Virus record (IMG/VR): IMGVR_UViG_3300024308_000302
Location: 1 to 64,000 of that record
Strand: one strand, 5' to 3'
Source: a virus
Length of the DNA: 64,000 bases
The position numbers and the translations under genes were made by a program. This document shows, in pieces, positions 15,560 through 23,008 of the stretch (the first letter of the stretch is position 1; every line of letters starts with the position of its first letter). Below the pieces are notes generated by a model, which was not told the origin of the DNA, did no database searches, and saw only the letters and a list, made by a program, of their open reading frames with translations.

Positions 15560-15757
15560 TTATGCTGCTTTCAGAATTTCTTTTTTGCTTGCTTTATGTT
15601 GAGCAACCAGCACCTGAGCAGGGTATTCACGGATACCGTTATCAACCATAACTTCAATAAGAACAGAAGCTGGGGTGATGCCGCGATCAAGAGCCAGAAC
15701 GTCTTGAACCAGTTTGAATTGAGCGTCGGTCAGGTGCAGAGTGTGTTGAGTGTGCAT
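15560..15757 (-). CDS. hypothetical protein, 65 aa
   Basis: Unknown. Begins MHTQHTLHLTDAQFKLVQDVLAL, with helical character throughout; a ribbon-helix-helix-like fold is possible but unproven. AAGGAAT precedes the ATG at 15755-15757; longer in-frame readings run through the promoter. Confidence 0.7.
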   Translation of the reverse strand: MHTQHTLHLTDAQFKLVQDVLALDRGITPASVLIEVMVDNGIREYPAQVLVAQHKASKKEILKAA

Positions 15758-15790
15758 TCTGGAATTCCTTGCTGTCGTTTTGATGGGGTA

Positions 15791-15819
15791 ATTATAGCAA
15801 ATACTCCAACCATAATCAA
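15791..15819 (-). promoter_or_regulatory. strong sigma70 promoter with CATCAAAACGA box
   Basis: TTGATT-17-TATAAT, overlapping the 3' end of the next gene (15825-16328). Confidence 0.88.
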
Positions 15820-15824
15820 GTTTT

Positions 15825-16328
15825 TTAAAGGCCAAGTTTCTTCAAAATGGTTTCTTGTCGATTTTCCAAAAATTGACGTTGTGGAACTTTACCAGTAATT
15901 GCTGGTCGGCCACCAGCTTTAATGTTTTCAATTTTTGCTTGAAGCCTACGAATTTCATGCTCCAAGGAATCAATTTCTTTTGCATCATCAGCAGCCGCTT
16001 TTTCAAAAGCAGTGGCGATTTTCTTTTTGATAAAATCAACAACACGTTGATGATCGTGAACAAAATGATAAAGCGAATTGTCACGACTTGGAATATAATC
16101 GCGGCATTTACCATCTTTTTGATAGAACATGTATTGGTTATTGCATGGCATATAACTCATAGGTTGAGTTACATCAAAAGAAGTAACAGAGAAATACTCT
16201 TCACTAGCAAATGTGACAACCTTGATCAAGCTATTTTCAAACTGACCAAAGTGCATTGTATTGTCCCAAAGGGAGAGATTGGACAAATCGATGACTTTAT
16301 CACCAACATTGTATTTAAACTGAGTCAT
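15825..16328 (-). CDS. hypothetical protein with coiled coil, 167 aa; paralogue of 5062-5544
   Basis: The N-terminal FKYNVGDKVIDLSNLSLWD domain is shared with the product at 5062-5544. Residues ~110-145 (EIDSLEHEIRRLQAKIENI) look like a coiled coil. Unknown role. GGGAG precedes the ATG. Confidence 0.75.
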   Translation of the reverse strand: MTQFKYNVGDKVIDLSNLSLWDNTMHFGQFENSLIKVVTFASEEYFSVTSFDVTQPMSYMPCNNQYMFYQKDGKCRDYIPSRDNSLYHFVHDHQRVVDFIKKKIATAFEKAAADDAKEIDSLEHEIRRLQAKIENIKAGGRPAITGKVPQRQFLENRQETILKKLGL

Positions 16329-16355
16329 GTGGCATCTCCCTTAAAATATGGAACG

Positions 16356-16384
16356 AGTATACAAGAATCAAGTGATAAAATCAA
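16356..16384 (-). promoter_or_regulatory. sigma70-type promoter
   Basis: TTGATT-17-TATACT for the 167-aa gene. Confidence 0.83.
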
Positions 16385-16464
16385 GTTTTATGCCTTACTG
16401 ATTCATTTTTGATTAGATCTTTTAGAAATATCAAGAACCCAGTTTTTCACAAAATAGCAGAAAT

Positions 16465-16487
16465 AAAAAAAGGGGCCGAAGCCCCTT
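16465..16487 (-). terminator. intrinsic terminator
   Basis: GGGGC-UUCG-GCCCC hairpin plus seven U after the gene at 16501-16740. Confidence 0.88.
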
Positions 16488-16500
16488 TGATGCAAACAAT

Positions 16501-16740
16501 TTAGTTGATTTCAAGAACAGCTTTGATACCATCTTGAATTTCTTTTCGACCTTGTTCACGGCCATACTGAAACATGAGCCTCAGAGCGGTCTGCATGATA
16601 GATGCTTCATCACAAGCAATAGCCGAAAAATCAAAAGTTTGACCATCGAAGCTAACCCGAGAATCTGCATGTTCAATTTCAAATCCCAAACGTTCCAACA
16701 GTTCACATTTTTTGTTGATAGCTTCATAGTTTCTACGCAT
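16501..16740 (-). CDS. hypothetical protein, 79 aa
   Basis: Unknown. AAGGAAA precedes the ATG. A TATAAT -10 lies near 16770 with a weak -35. Confidence 0.72.
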   Translation of the reverse strand: MRRNYEAINKKCELLERLGFEIEHADSRVSFDGQTFDFSAIACDEASIMQTALRLMFQYGREQGRKEIQDGIKAVLEIN

Positions 16741-16802
16741 GAGAGGTTTCCTTATTTATAGATGGCCTATTATACAACATTTAGATGCCAAATGAAACAA
16801 AT

Positions 16803-17513
16803 TCAGTAACGAATTTGAACTTGTTCGGTTTCTTTATTGAATGAGTGCCTAACAACGTGTGGCATATCTTTAGTTTCTTCCTTGAAAATATGACGAAGTT
16901 CTCGCTGCAAGTTTTCAAGTTCTTTGACAAGTCCATGAACTTGATTGTTCAACTTAGAATCATCAACTCGTTTTTTAAGAAGAGTATAATATGCGTCCCG
17001 TTTCTGGCGAAGAGTATCTTTAGTAACATCAATTTGAGACTTCAATTTGTTTACTCGATCAAGATAAGGAGCCTTGAAAGAGCGGACAGCAGAATCATTC
17101 AGTTTCGAGCTTTGAATGATATTGAAGATGCGAACAATGTTTTCGGTGGTAGGGTTACTCAAAAACTCAGTGATAAGGTGCTTAGCAGTAGGAATATCAA
17201 ATTCCAAGGAATAATCGACTTTACCACGAAGCCCAACACCAGCACGTACAGTTGGTGTAGCACGGTCAGTATAGCTGAAAGCCAAAGAAATAGTGTTCAC
17301 GAAACGTTTATGACTGCCAAGCTCATGATAGATACCACCAAACCCCAAAATAGCAACATAATCAAAAGTCACTGGTTTGGAAGTGTAGACATTTCTGCCA
17401 ACGAAAGTGTTACCACCTTGTTTACGATTGAGTTCTACAAAAGTAAACCCTGGCAAGGTTTTGAACTGAGTCATCAAGGGTTTCAGGACTTGCATTGGGG
17501 TTGTGTTTTTCAT
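16803..17513 (-). CDS. hypothetical protein with C-terminal coiled coil, 236 aa
   Basis: Unknown. An N-terminal ~120-residue globular part (VGRNVYTSKPVTFDYVAILGFGG) is followed by long helices with coiled-coil character (residues ~150-215). The SD is weak (AGAGC). No terminator hairpin is obvious at its 3' end. Confidence 0.75.
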   Translation of the reverse strand: MKNTTPMQVLKPLMTQFKTLPGFTFVELNRKQGGNTFVGRNVYTSKPVTFDYVAILGFGGIYHELGSHKRFVNTISLAFSYTDRATPTVRAGVGLRGKVDYSLEFDIPTAKHLITEFLSNPTTENIVRIFNIIQSSKLNDSAVRSFKAPYLDRVNKLKSQIDVTKDTLRQKRDAYYTLLKKRVDDSKLNNQVHGLVKELENLQRELRHIFKEETKDMPHVVRHSFNKETEQVQIRY

Positions 17514-17542
17514 AGGAAATGCTCTGTAGGATTAATGAGTGC

Positions 17543-17571
17543 AGTATAACAAAAAAAGAAAAGGAAATAAA
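17543..17571 (-). promoter_or_regulatory. sigma70-type promoter
   Basis: TTTATT-17-TATACT for the 236-aa gene. Confidence 0.72.
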
Positions 17572-17585
17572 CTAATTTTTAAAAT

Positions 17586-17604
17586 AAAAAAGGGCCGAAG
17601 CCCT
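17586..17604 (-). terminator. intrinsic terminator
   Basis: GGGC-UUCG-GCCC hairpin plus U-tract after the lipoprotein gene at 17608-17868. Confidence 0.86.
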
Positions 17605-17607
17605 TGG

Positions 17608-17868
17608 TCAATTATCTTTAAAATAACATTGTGAAATAGGGACTCGCATAGTAATGCCAGTATCAACTTCTTTGATTCGAGCAGAAATGTCTGTATCAAC
17701 AACAGCAGCAACCAAAATCACATTAGCATTCTGGTAAGTTTTGATATTACCTGAATAACAAATAACAGATTTTGTCGGCTTACCTTGAGTCTTATTTTGT
17801 TGCTCTGCATGACAACCAGAAGAAATAAACAGAGCGAGCATAAATGGAATAATAAATAGTTTTTTCAT
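17608..17868 (-). CDS. small lipoprotein, 86 aa
   Basis: Type II signal peptide MKKLFIIPFMLALFISSGC with lipobox ISSGC (Cys19); mature part ~68 residues with two more Cys (ICYSG, QCYF) that could form a disulfide. Periplasmic lipoproteins of this size in phages sometimes block superinfection (inference). AGGAAA precedes the ATG. Confidence 0.8.
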   Translation of the reverse strand: MKKLFIIPFMLALFISSGCHAEQQNKTQGKPTKSVICYSGNIKTYQNANVILVAAVVDTDISARIKEVDTGITMRVPISQCYFKDN

Positions 17869-17897
17869 AAAGGTTTCCTAATCAAAATAAGTGATTC

Positions 17898-17926
17898 ATT
17901 CTATCAAAAAAATATAAATTACACAA
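17898..17926 (-). promoter_or_regulatory. sigma70-type promoter
   Basis: TTGTGT-17-TAGAAT for the lipoprotein gene. Confidence 0.75.
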
Positions 17927-17929
17927 ACA

Positions 17930-17950
17930 AAAAAAGGGCCGAAGCCCTTT
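17930..17950 (-). terminator. intrinsic terminator
   Basis: GGGC-UUCG-GCCC hairpin plus U-tract after the gene at 17966-18430. Confidence 0.86.
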
Positions 17951-17965
17951 TATTTGTTCTGGTAA

Positions 17966-18430
17966 TTAAGCCAGAACTTGAACTGGCAGGCCAGTCGATT
18001 CGATGTGCTCCACAGGAAGGTCAACTTCGGAGTCAGCTTTAACAGCTTCTTCCATAGCTACTACTGCTTTCCCAATGCGTTTGGCAGCTTTGCGGATAGC
18101 GACCAGTTGAGCAACCAGTGCTTGTTCTTCTTCCGAAACTGGAGCCTGACGGCTGAGTTCTACGTTGCTTGCCATGCGAAGGTTTTCAAGATATTGTTCT
18201 TCGGTTGGAAACAGTTCATTGTGAACAGCAATGCCAGCAGCAGTCAGCGAGACATTATCACCATCACGGGTGACCAGACCTTTACCTTTCAGATTCAGAA
18301 TAACAGCACTCACTTGAGTAGCTTTGATTTCTTGTGGACCTTCGTGAACGCTTTTAACCGAAACGTTTTCTACACCAGCGACTGCAACGTTGGCGATAAC
18401 AGCGATTTCGAGAGCGGTTACTTTAGTCAT
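17966..18430 (-). CDS. winged-helix-like regulator, extended form (154 aa)
   Basis: The N-terminal ~70 residues (TALEIAVIANVAV...IKATQVSAVILNLKGKGLVTRDGDNVSLTAAG) match the small regulators at 1447-1713 and 2598-2873. An extra helical C-terminal part (LVAIRKAAKRIGKAVVAMEE) suggests an added oligomerisation region. The start at 18428-18430 has GGAG upstream. DNA binding is inferred. Confidence 0.72.
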   Translation of the reverse strand: MTKVTALEIAVIANVAVAGVENVSVKSVHEGPQEIKATQVSAVILNLKGKGLVTRDGDNVSLTAAGIAVHNELFPTEEQYLENLRMASNVELSRQAPVSEEEQALVAQLVAIRKAAKRIGKAVVAMEEAVKADSEVDLPVEHIESTGLPVQVLA

Positions 18431-18479
18431 TTTGAATCTCCAATTTGTTTGATTTGGTGTATCTCGTCTTGATGTGGCT

Positions 18480-18508
18480 ATTCTAGCAAAAACAATATTA
18501 GTGGTCAA
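18480..18508 (-). promoter_or_regulatory. strong sigma70 promoter with CATCAAGACGA box
   Basis: TTGACC-17-TAGAAT followed by CACATCAAGACGAGA. Confidence 0.87.
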
Positions 18509-18546
18509 CCACTTTTTTCGCCAAAAACAAGTTTTTTTGAAAATAA

Positions 18547-18564
18547 GAAAGGGGCCGAAGCCCC
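18547..18564 (-). terminator. intrinsic terminator
   Basis: GGGGC-UUCG-GCCCC hairpin with a short U-tract after the gene at 18569-18982. Confidence 0.82.
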
Positions 18565-18568
18565 AAAA

Positions 18569-18982
18569 TTAAGATTTTTGCTGTTTACGCTCAGCCAGTT
18601 TTTTCTTGAAATCTTTAAAACGTTTTTTTACTCTTGCAGCATTAACATCGAATTTATTACCATGAAGTACATGAAAATAGTGCAATTCTCGCTGCAAAGG
18701 AGTTGCCAATTTTGTTTTTACAATCAAGGCCAAAGCCTCAGTTTCTTGCTTTGTAAGCTCACAAGCAACCAGACATTTGAAGTGGTAGTCAAAGCTATCA
18801 ACTGGACAAGAGTATGCTTGACCTTCGGCTTCAAACCAGCATTCTTTACCTCTTTTAAACCAACCATCACGGTTTAGAATTGGCTCAATTTTTTTATAAT
18901 GGTCGCCACTTGCAACAGTAGATGCAAACCATTGCTTAGAAGGGTACATCCAGAGATCAAGATTCAAACGTTTAATTGTCAT
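18569..18982 (-). CDS. hypothetical protein, 137 aa
   Basis: Unknown; a strongly basic C-terminus (RVKKRFKDFKKKLAERKQQKS) suggests nucleic-acid contact (inference). AGGTG lies five bases before the ATG at 18980-18982. Confidence 0.74.
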   Translation of the reverse strand: MTIKRLNLDLWMYPSKQWFASTVASGDHYKKIEPILNRDGWFKRGKECWFEAEGQAYSCPVDSFDYHFKCLVACELTKQETEALALIVKTKLATPLQRELHYFHVLHGNKFDVNAARVKKRFKDFKKKLAERKQQKS

Positions 18983-19014
18983 GATGCACCTATAATAAAA
19001 TGGATAATGAGCAT

Positions 19015-19043
19015 AGGATATCAAAAATGAGTTTTTAATACAA
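19015..19043 (-). promoter_or_regulatory. sigma70-type promoter
   Basis: TTGTAT-17-TATCCT for the 137-aa gene. Confidence 0.7.
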
Positions 19044-19057
19044 GCTTTTTTAAGATC

Positions 19058-19078
19058 AAAAAAGGGGCCGAGGCCCCT
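19058..19078 (-). terminator. intrinsic terminator
   Basis: GGGGCCUCGGCCCC hairpin plus U-tract after the gene at 19097-19312. Confidence 0.85.
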
Positions 19079-19096
19079 AATAAACAATGATTTTTT

Positions 19097-19312
19097 TTAA
19101 ACACGAAATGGTTGGTTACGATATTTCTTACCATAAGGTTTTTCATTAAAGTTATTTTTGCCCACAGATGCTTTGAGTTGAGACACTTCATTAAGCAGAG
19201 ATTCACTGAGACTGGAAATACTAGGAATCATGTGACCACCAGTAATAAGGATGACACGCGAAGTACCAACAGCAGAACGTCCATAATGAGTAATTTCAAT
19301 ATTTTTGCTCAT
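19097..19312 (-). CDS. hypothetical protein, 71 aa
   Basis: Unknown, basic C-terminus (YGKKYRNQPFRV). AAAGG precedes the ATG. Confidence 0.7.
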   Translation of the reverse strand: MSKNIEITHYGRSAVGTSRVILITGGHMIPSISSLSESLLNEVSQLKASVGKNNFNEKPYGKKYRNQPFRV

Positions 19313-19339
19313 AAAATAACCTTTATTAGAATTGTGTTA

Positions 19340-19368
19340 ATTATACAACAAAAGATTGTTTTAAACAA
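19340..19368 (-). promoter_or_regulatory. sigma70-type promoter
   Basis: TTGTTT-17-TATAAT for the 71-aa gene. Confidence 0.85.
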
Positions 19369-19370
19369 GA

Positions 19371-19390
19371 AAAAAGGGGCTGAAAGCCCC
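19371..19390 (-). terminator. intrinsic terminator
   Basis: GGGGCUUUCAGCCCC hairpin plus U-tract after the gene at 19392-19706. Confidence 0.85.
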
Positions 19391-19391
19391 A

Positions 19392-19706
19392 TTATTTAAT
19401 AGTGAAGCCAAGTTCTTGTGCAGATGTTACTAATGAATTTTTGAAATCGTGTAACATTTCCAAATCCATATCTTCGAATTCTGCACTTGATGGATATGGG
19501 CGACCAATCAGGTGATGACAGATGAAATTAAATAATGCAACCTTTTGAACATCACCAGAGTTGACTTGCTTCAACAAAGATGGCTGTTTAAAAAGTAAAG
19601 AAATCATTTGTCCTTGATTAATCAGAACATTGAATTCTTCATGAATAAAAAGGCAAGCATTATGAATATTTTCAAGGTTTACTTGCCAATTATATTCGTA
19701 AGACAT
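19392..19706 (-). CDS. hypothetical protein, 104 aa; paralogue of 3994-4440
   Basis: Unknown. Shares the LL.QPSLL..V..G and GRPYPSS.EFEDMD signatures with the product at 3994-4440. AAGGAG precedes the ATG. It is the second gene of a two-gene unit with 19734-19979 (27-bp gap, no terminator between). Confidence 0.75.
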   Translation of the reverse strand: MSYEYNWQVNLENIHNACLFIHEEFNVLINQGQMISLLFKQPSLLKQVNSGDVQKVALFNFICHHLIGRPYPSSAEFEDMDLEMLHDFKNSLVTSAQELGFTIK

Positions 19707-19733
19707 AGTGGCTCCTTAAATAATGGTTAGCGA

Positions 19734-19979
19734 TTAATGAGAATCTTCTGGGTCATCAAAGCCAAGTTCATACAAACGATCTCGTACACCTCTGTCATAT
19801 TCTCGATGATCAGCGGTTTCATTGAATCCACCATCAGAAAGCCCATACAAATGGTCTGCATCTTTTTTAGAAAGTTCACCATTTTTAATGTAACAGTCTA
19901 CGGTGTCACGTCCTTTCTGATAAGGTGGGACATATGGTTTTGGTGTGAAAATAGAAAGCAATGATTTCATGAAGTTCAT
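19734..19979 (-). CDS. hypothetical protein, 81 aa
   Basis: Unknown, acidic. The Shine-Dalgarno is poor; the second Met, four codons in, is an alternative start. First gene of the unit that includes 19392-19706. Confidence 0.65.
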   Translation of the reverse strand: MNFMKSLLSIFTPKPYVPPYQKGRDTVDCYIKNGELSKKDADHLYGLSDGGFNETADHREYDRGVRDRLYELGFDDPEDSH

Positions 19980-20008
19980 AATAAAAACTACGTTTAATTA
20001 AGTAAGTA

Positions 20009-20037
20009 AGTATATATTAAAGTTCTAATCAAAGCAA
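20009..20037 (-). promoter_or_regulatory. sigma70-type promoter
   Basis: TTGCTT-17-TATACT for the two-gene unit 19392-19979. Confidence 0.8.
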
Positions 20038-20038
20038 C

Positions 20039-20062
20039 AAAAAAGACATCCGAAGATGTCTT
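20039..20062 (-). terminator. intrinsic terminator
   Basis: AAGACAUC-UUCG-GAUGUCUU hairpin plus U-tract after the MQGS peptide gene. Confidence 0.88.
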
Positions 20063-20073
20063 TTTTTTGTGAT

Positions 20074-20208
20074 TTATTCCGAATCTTGGTGACGATTGCG
20101 GCGTTTATCTCGCCATTTACGGTCGTTTTTACGAGCTTTGATTTGCTCGGAATCTTTCACTTTACGACCACTGAAACGTTCTACCATATCACCATGAGAG
20201 CCTTGCAT
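20074..20208 (-). CDS. MQGS/RDKRRNRH basic peptide, copy 1 (44 aa)
   Basis: Tiny, strongly basic protein that begins MQGSHGDMVERFSG and ends KWRDKRRNRHQDSE. Two further copies (35485-35610, 36707-36835) keep both ends and differ in the middle. AGGAG precedes the ATG; longer readings run through the promoter. Likely RNA- or ribosome-binding, because the other two copies head tRNA operons (inference). Confidence 0.8.
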   Translation of the reverse strand: MQGSHGDMVERFSGRKVKDSEQIKARKNDRKWRDKRRNRHQDSE

Positions 20209-20262
20209 TTTGTATCTCCTAACCTTTTTGATTTGATTGTGTTGTTTCGTCTTGATGGAATA

Positions 20263-20291
20263 ATTATATAGAAAACACACCATCATGTAAA
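20263..20291 (-). promoter_or_regulatory. strong sigma70 promoter with CATCAAGACGA box
   Basis: TTTACA-17-TATAAT followed by TCCATCAAGACGAAA. Confidence 0.88.
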
Positions 20292-20322
20292 GCATTTTTT
20301 TGTAGTATTTTTGATATTTTTC

Positions 20323-20346
20323 AAAAAAAGAGAGGCCGAAGCCTCT
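20323..20346 (-). terminator. intrinsic terminator
   Basis: GAGGC-UUCG-GCCUC hairpin plus U-tract after the gene at 20366-20728. Confidence 0.87.
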
Positions 20347-20365
20347 TTTTGTAAGAACGAATTGA

Positions 20366-20728
20366 TTATGATTCAACAATCTCCATCATGACACGATTGC
20401 CATTTTCATCATAAAAATTAACATCAATACCAACAATTTTACTACCTCTGTCTTGGCTTGCAAACCAACGAGAAAGGCCATGACAATCATGATTAGCCCA
20501 TTTGTCAAAACCAGCCAACTCAGAAAGTGGCGTTTTAAAAGAATGACAATCAGCAGCAACGATAAAATTCAAGAAATCAATTACTTCATCTTTAACAATA
20601 GAAGATGGCATTCGAATCAATGTGTGATCTTCAAGACCGTCCTCAAAAGAGCAAAAAGTCAGGTGAATCACAAACTGATTTTTGTGTTCACAGTGAAGTT
20701 TTCGTGGGCGAATATCAGTGATTTTCAT
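20366..20728 (-). CDS. hypothetical protein, 120 aa
   Basis: Unknown. Several His/Cys residues (LHCEHKN, ADCHSF, NHDCHG) could bind metal. GAGGC precedes the ATG. A TATAAT near 20757 overlaps the preceding terminator. Confidence 0.73.
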   Translation of the reverse strand: MKITDIRPRKLHCEHKNQFVIHLTFCSFEDGLEDHTLIRMPSSIVKDEVIDFLNFIVAADCHSFKTPLSELAGFDKWANHDCHGLSRWFASQDRGSKIVGIDVNFYDENGNRVMMEIVES

Positions 20729-20765
20729 TTAAAAGCCTCATGATTTTGGTAGAGATATTATAAAT

Positions 20766-20792
20766 AAAAAAAGGGTTTTTAGCAAACCCTTT
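20766..20792 (-). terminator. intrinsic terminator
   Basis: AAGGGUUUGCUAAAAACCCUU hairpin plus U-tract after the gene at 20811-21188. Confidence 0.85.
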
Positions 20793-20810
20793 TGAATATT
20801 TTAATGAGAA

Positions 20811-21188
20811 TTAAACGTCTTCATCGTCGTCTTCATGAACTACAGGAATTTCTTTATAGGCATGAAGTTCTGAGTCATAAAACAAATCGTTCACAAAAGA
20901 CATAAAATATGAATCACAATGATCTAATGAGCTATAACCATAAGTAATGTTTACTTGAGAATGAAGCCCCATGGAGTAGCGACCACCTTTATAACCATCA
21001 AAAACTTTACCAACAGCATTCCGAGCATTATCAAGCATTGCCTGAACACTAATATTTGAATCAATGGCCACACCAAGCTCTGCTGGCTCTCCACGAAATG
21101 AAAAGAATTGACCAAGCCCAGAGGAAACAACTTTTTGAGGATCTGCTTTCTCAAGCAGAACGATAAGAGCACCAAGAGAAATCGTCAT
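20811..21188 (-). CDS. conserved phage-type hypothetical protein, 125 aa
   Basis: SFRGEPAELGVAID...VQAMLDNARNAVGKVFDGYKGGRYSM resembles a family common in phages (FRG...LA, GYKGG.F.M); no function known to me. The acidic tail is DDDEDV. AGGAC precedes the ATG. Confidence 0.77.
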   Translation of the reverse strand: MTISLGALIVLLEKADPQKVVSSGLGQFFSFRGEPAELGVAIDSNISVQAMLDNARNAVGKVFDGYKGGRYSMGLHSQVNITYGYSSLDHCDSYFMSFVNDLFYDSELHAYKEIPVVHEDDDEDV

Positions 21189-21218
21189 ATATAACAGTCC
21201 TATATAAATTATCTGAAA

Positions 21219-21247
21219 AGTATATTACATTTCACATATAATAGCAA
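21219..21247 (-). promoter_or_regulatory. sigma70-type promoter
   Basis: TTGCTA-17-TATACT for the 125-aa gene. Confidence 0.75.
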
Positions 21248-21253
21248 CTGTTA

Positions 21254-21481
21254 TTAAGCGAAATGGTCTTGAAGATCAGTTGTTTTAACCCAATATTGAT
21301 TACCACTTTTAGTAGTGACCAATTGCATACTAAAACGAACAGTTACACTTAACTCACAAGTTTTTGCTTCATGGGAAATGAATTCAACAGAATTCACAGC
21401 AATCTTGCCAATAGTTTTAAGTTGTTTAATGTCATTACTGCCAGATATATCGTAGGCAGGAATAGTTTTAATTCGTTCCAT
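21254..21481 (-). CDS. hypothetical protein, 75 aa
   Basis: Unknown. GAGG precedes the ATG. Third gene of a unit starting with thymidine kinase copy 2; no terminator separates the three. Confidence 0.72.
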   Translation of the reverse strand: MERIKTIPAYDISGSNDIKQLKTIGKIAVNSVEFISHEAKTCELSVTVRFSMQLVTTKSGNQYWVKTTDLQDHFA

Positions 21482-21506
21482 AACAAAACCTCAATGAAAA
21501 ATATTT

Positions 21507-21749
21507 TTAATAGTTTTGGTCACTGTGACCAATAGAATAAACAGTATAATCAGCATCACTTGCTTCTTCAACCAGAAGCACAGGGCCGGGCATGGAAATA
21601 TCAGCAAAATGACCTTGAGCATAGTGCCCTTCCTGAGTAATGCACAGCTTAGAACCTGCTGGAAGTGCTTGCAGTGCTTTAATCATGTCCTCAACATCGA
21701 TCATGTGATGAACAGTTTGTTGAATATCATCAACTTTAATATCTTGCAT
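21507..21749 (-). CDS. hypothetical protein, 80 aa
   Basis: Unknown, acidic. AGAGGAT precedes the ATG at 21747-21749. It sits between thymidine kinase copy 2 (28-bp gap) and the 75-aa gene (25-bp gap) in one unit. Confidence 0.72.
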   Translation of the reverse strand: MQDIKVDDIQQTVHHMIDVEDMIKALQALPAGSKLCITQEGHYAQGHFADISMPGPVLLVEEASDADYTVYSIGHSDQNY

Positions 21750-21777
21750 GATAAATCCTCTAATTTGTATTTTGGTA

Positions 21778-22371
21778 TTAAACTGGTTTTTGAATTTGGC
21801 CAAGTTTCCAATGCTTGCGGCAAACAGAAATGTATTTACCTTCTGCACCAACTTCAACATCACCACCATCACGGATAACTTCGCCAGTGGCAGAATTGTA
21901 TTTCAAGTTCATGGTTGCATCACAGCCACACCAGCAAACTTGTGGAAGTTGTTCGATTTTGTCAGCGAGTTCCATCAAACGTTTGGATGCCTCGAAAAGT
22001 TCACCTTTGAAGGTGCTGCGAAGGCCATAAGCAATTACAGGGATATTGAAAGAGTCTACGATTTCAGAGAGTTGTTCGATTTGCTCAACCGAATAAAACT
22101 GTACTTCATCGCAGAAAACACAAGCAATATCGTCGCCATTTGCTACTTTAGCGGCAATGATTTCAAGCAGGTTAACAGATTCATTAACCGAAATGCTTGG
22201 AGCTTGAAGGCCAAGACGGGAAGCAATCACGCCCTCACCAAAACGGGTATCAAGCGAGTGAGAGAACAGCACAGTGCCACGGCCTTTTTTTACATAGTTG
22301 TCATTTGCAACGAGAAGGCTAAGGCTCTTGCCTGCGTTCATTACTGCGTGACGGAAGTAAAGTTTGCTCAT
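21778..22371 (-). CDS. tk: thymidine kinase, copy 2 (197 aa)
   Basis: Same family as 12435-13052: P-loop MNAGKS, DEVQF, AYGLRSTFKGELF, and zinc ligands CWCG and CRKHW. All catalytic motifs are intact. The SD is weak. Unlike copy 1 it leads a three-gene unit. Possible explanations are dosage, oligomer mixing or divergent specificity (inference). Confidence 0.93.
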   Translation of the reverse strand: MSKLYFRHAVMNAGKSLSLLVANDNYVKKGRGTVLFSHSLDTRFGEGVIASRLGLQAPSISVNESVNLLEIIAAKVANGDDIACVFCDEVQFYSVEQIEQLSEIVDSFNIPVIAYGLRSTFKGELFEASKRLMELADKIEQLPQVCWCGCDATMNLKYNSATGEVIRDGGDVEVGAEGKYISVCRKHWKLGQIQKPV

Positions 22372-22402
22372 TGGTCTGTACCATTAACGTTTCGATGGAG
22401 TG

Positions 22403-22431
22403 ATTATACTGTATTTATGGTGTGATGTAAA
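22403..22431 (-). promoter_or_regulatory. strong sigma70 promoter with CATCGAAACG box
   Basis: TTTACA-17-TATAAT for the second thymidine kinase unit. Confidence 0.87.
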
Positions 22432-22432
22432 C

Positions 22433-22452
22433 AAAAAAGCCTCAAAAGAGGC
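22433..22452 (-). terminator. intrinsic terminator
   Basis: GCCUC-UUUU-GAGGC hairpin plus six U after the tiny lipoprotein gene. Confidence 0.85.
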
Positions 22453-22470
22453 TAAAAATAATATTTATTT

Positions 22471-22557
22471 TCAAGCTTTCCAATGGTTGGAATCTTCCCA
22501 ATTTTCATTGTTACAACCAAGAAAAGCCATTGAAAACATCAGAATACAATAAACCAT
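22471..22557 (-). CDS. tiny lipoprotein, 28 aa
   Basis: MVYCILMFSMAFLGC is a compact type II signal with lipobox AFLGC (Cys15), leaving a 14-residue lipopeptide, CNNENWEDSNHWKA. GAGG lies five bases before the ATG. It follows the gene at 22565-22819 by 7 bp and is followed by its own terminator, so the frame is probably real. Membrane lipopeptides of this kind can act as superinfection or stress factors (inference). Confidence 0.6.
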   Translation of the reverse strand: MVYCILMFSMAFLGCNNENWEDSNHWKA

Positions 22558-22564
22558 AGAAACC

Positions 22565-22819
22565 TCATTTTAGGATATTGTCGATATGTGCAATTTTTCG
22601 CTGATCAATTTTGAAAGCATGATCGCCCTCATCATTATCAAAATAACGGTTATTACTGAGATGGTTTCGGAAATCAAGAGCTACTTTTTTCAACTCTTTC
22701 ATCGCAGAAAGAAGATGTTGAACATCAGTTTCTGTATAAACCACAGTCGAACCAGCAGGCATAGTTTGCTGATTAGTGATTACAGTCAGCGAGTCTGGAG
22801 CAGCGATAAAACGTTTCAT
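22565..22819 (-). CDS. hypothetical protein, 84 aa
   Basis: Unknown. GGTG lies four bases before the ATG. Co-transcribed with the 28-aa lipoprotein gene downstream. Confidence 0.72.
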   Translation of the reverse strand: MKRFIAAPDSLTVITNQQTMPAGSTVVYTETDVQHLLSAMKELKKVALDFRNHLSNNRYFDNDEGDHAFKIDQRKIAHIDNILK

Positions 22820-22846
22820 AAAGCACCATGTCTTTTGGATTAGGTG

Positions 22847-22875
22847 AATTATAGCAAGGACGAAGGTTCAAGGCA
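22847..22875 (-). promoter_or_regulatory. sigma70-type promoter
   Basis: TTGCCT-17-TATAAT for the two-gene unit 22471-22819. Confidence 0.86.
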
Positions 22876-23008
22876 AGAAAAATCTTTTATATGAAAAAAC
22901 ATATTATATAATATTTTTTAATTATAAAAGAAAAATTAATATATCAAAGATGATTTGCAATTATATATAGATATATTAATGTAGAATTAAGAAACATTAT
23001 ATTAAAAT

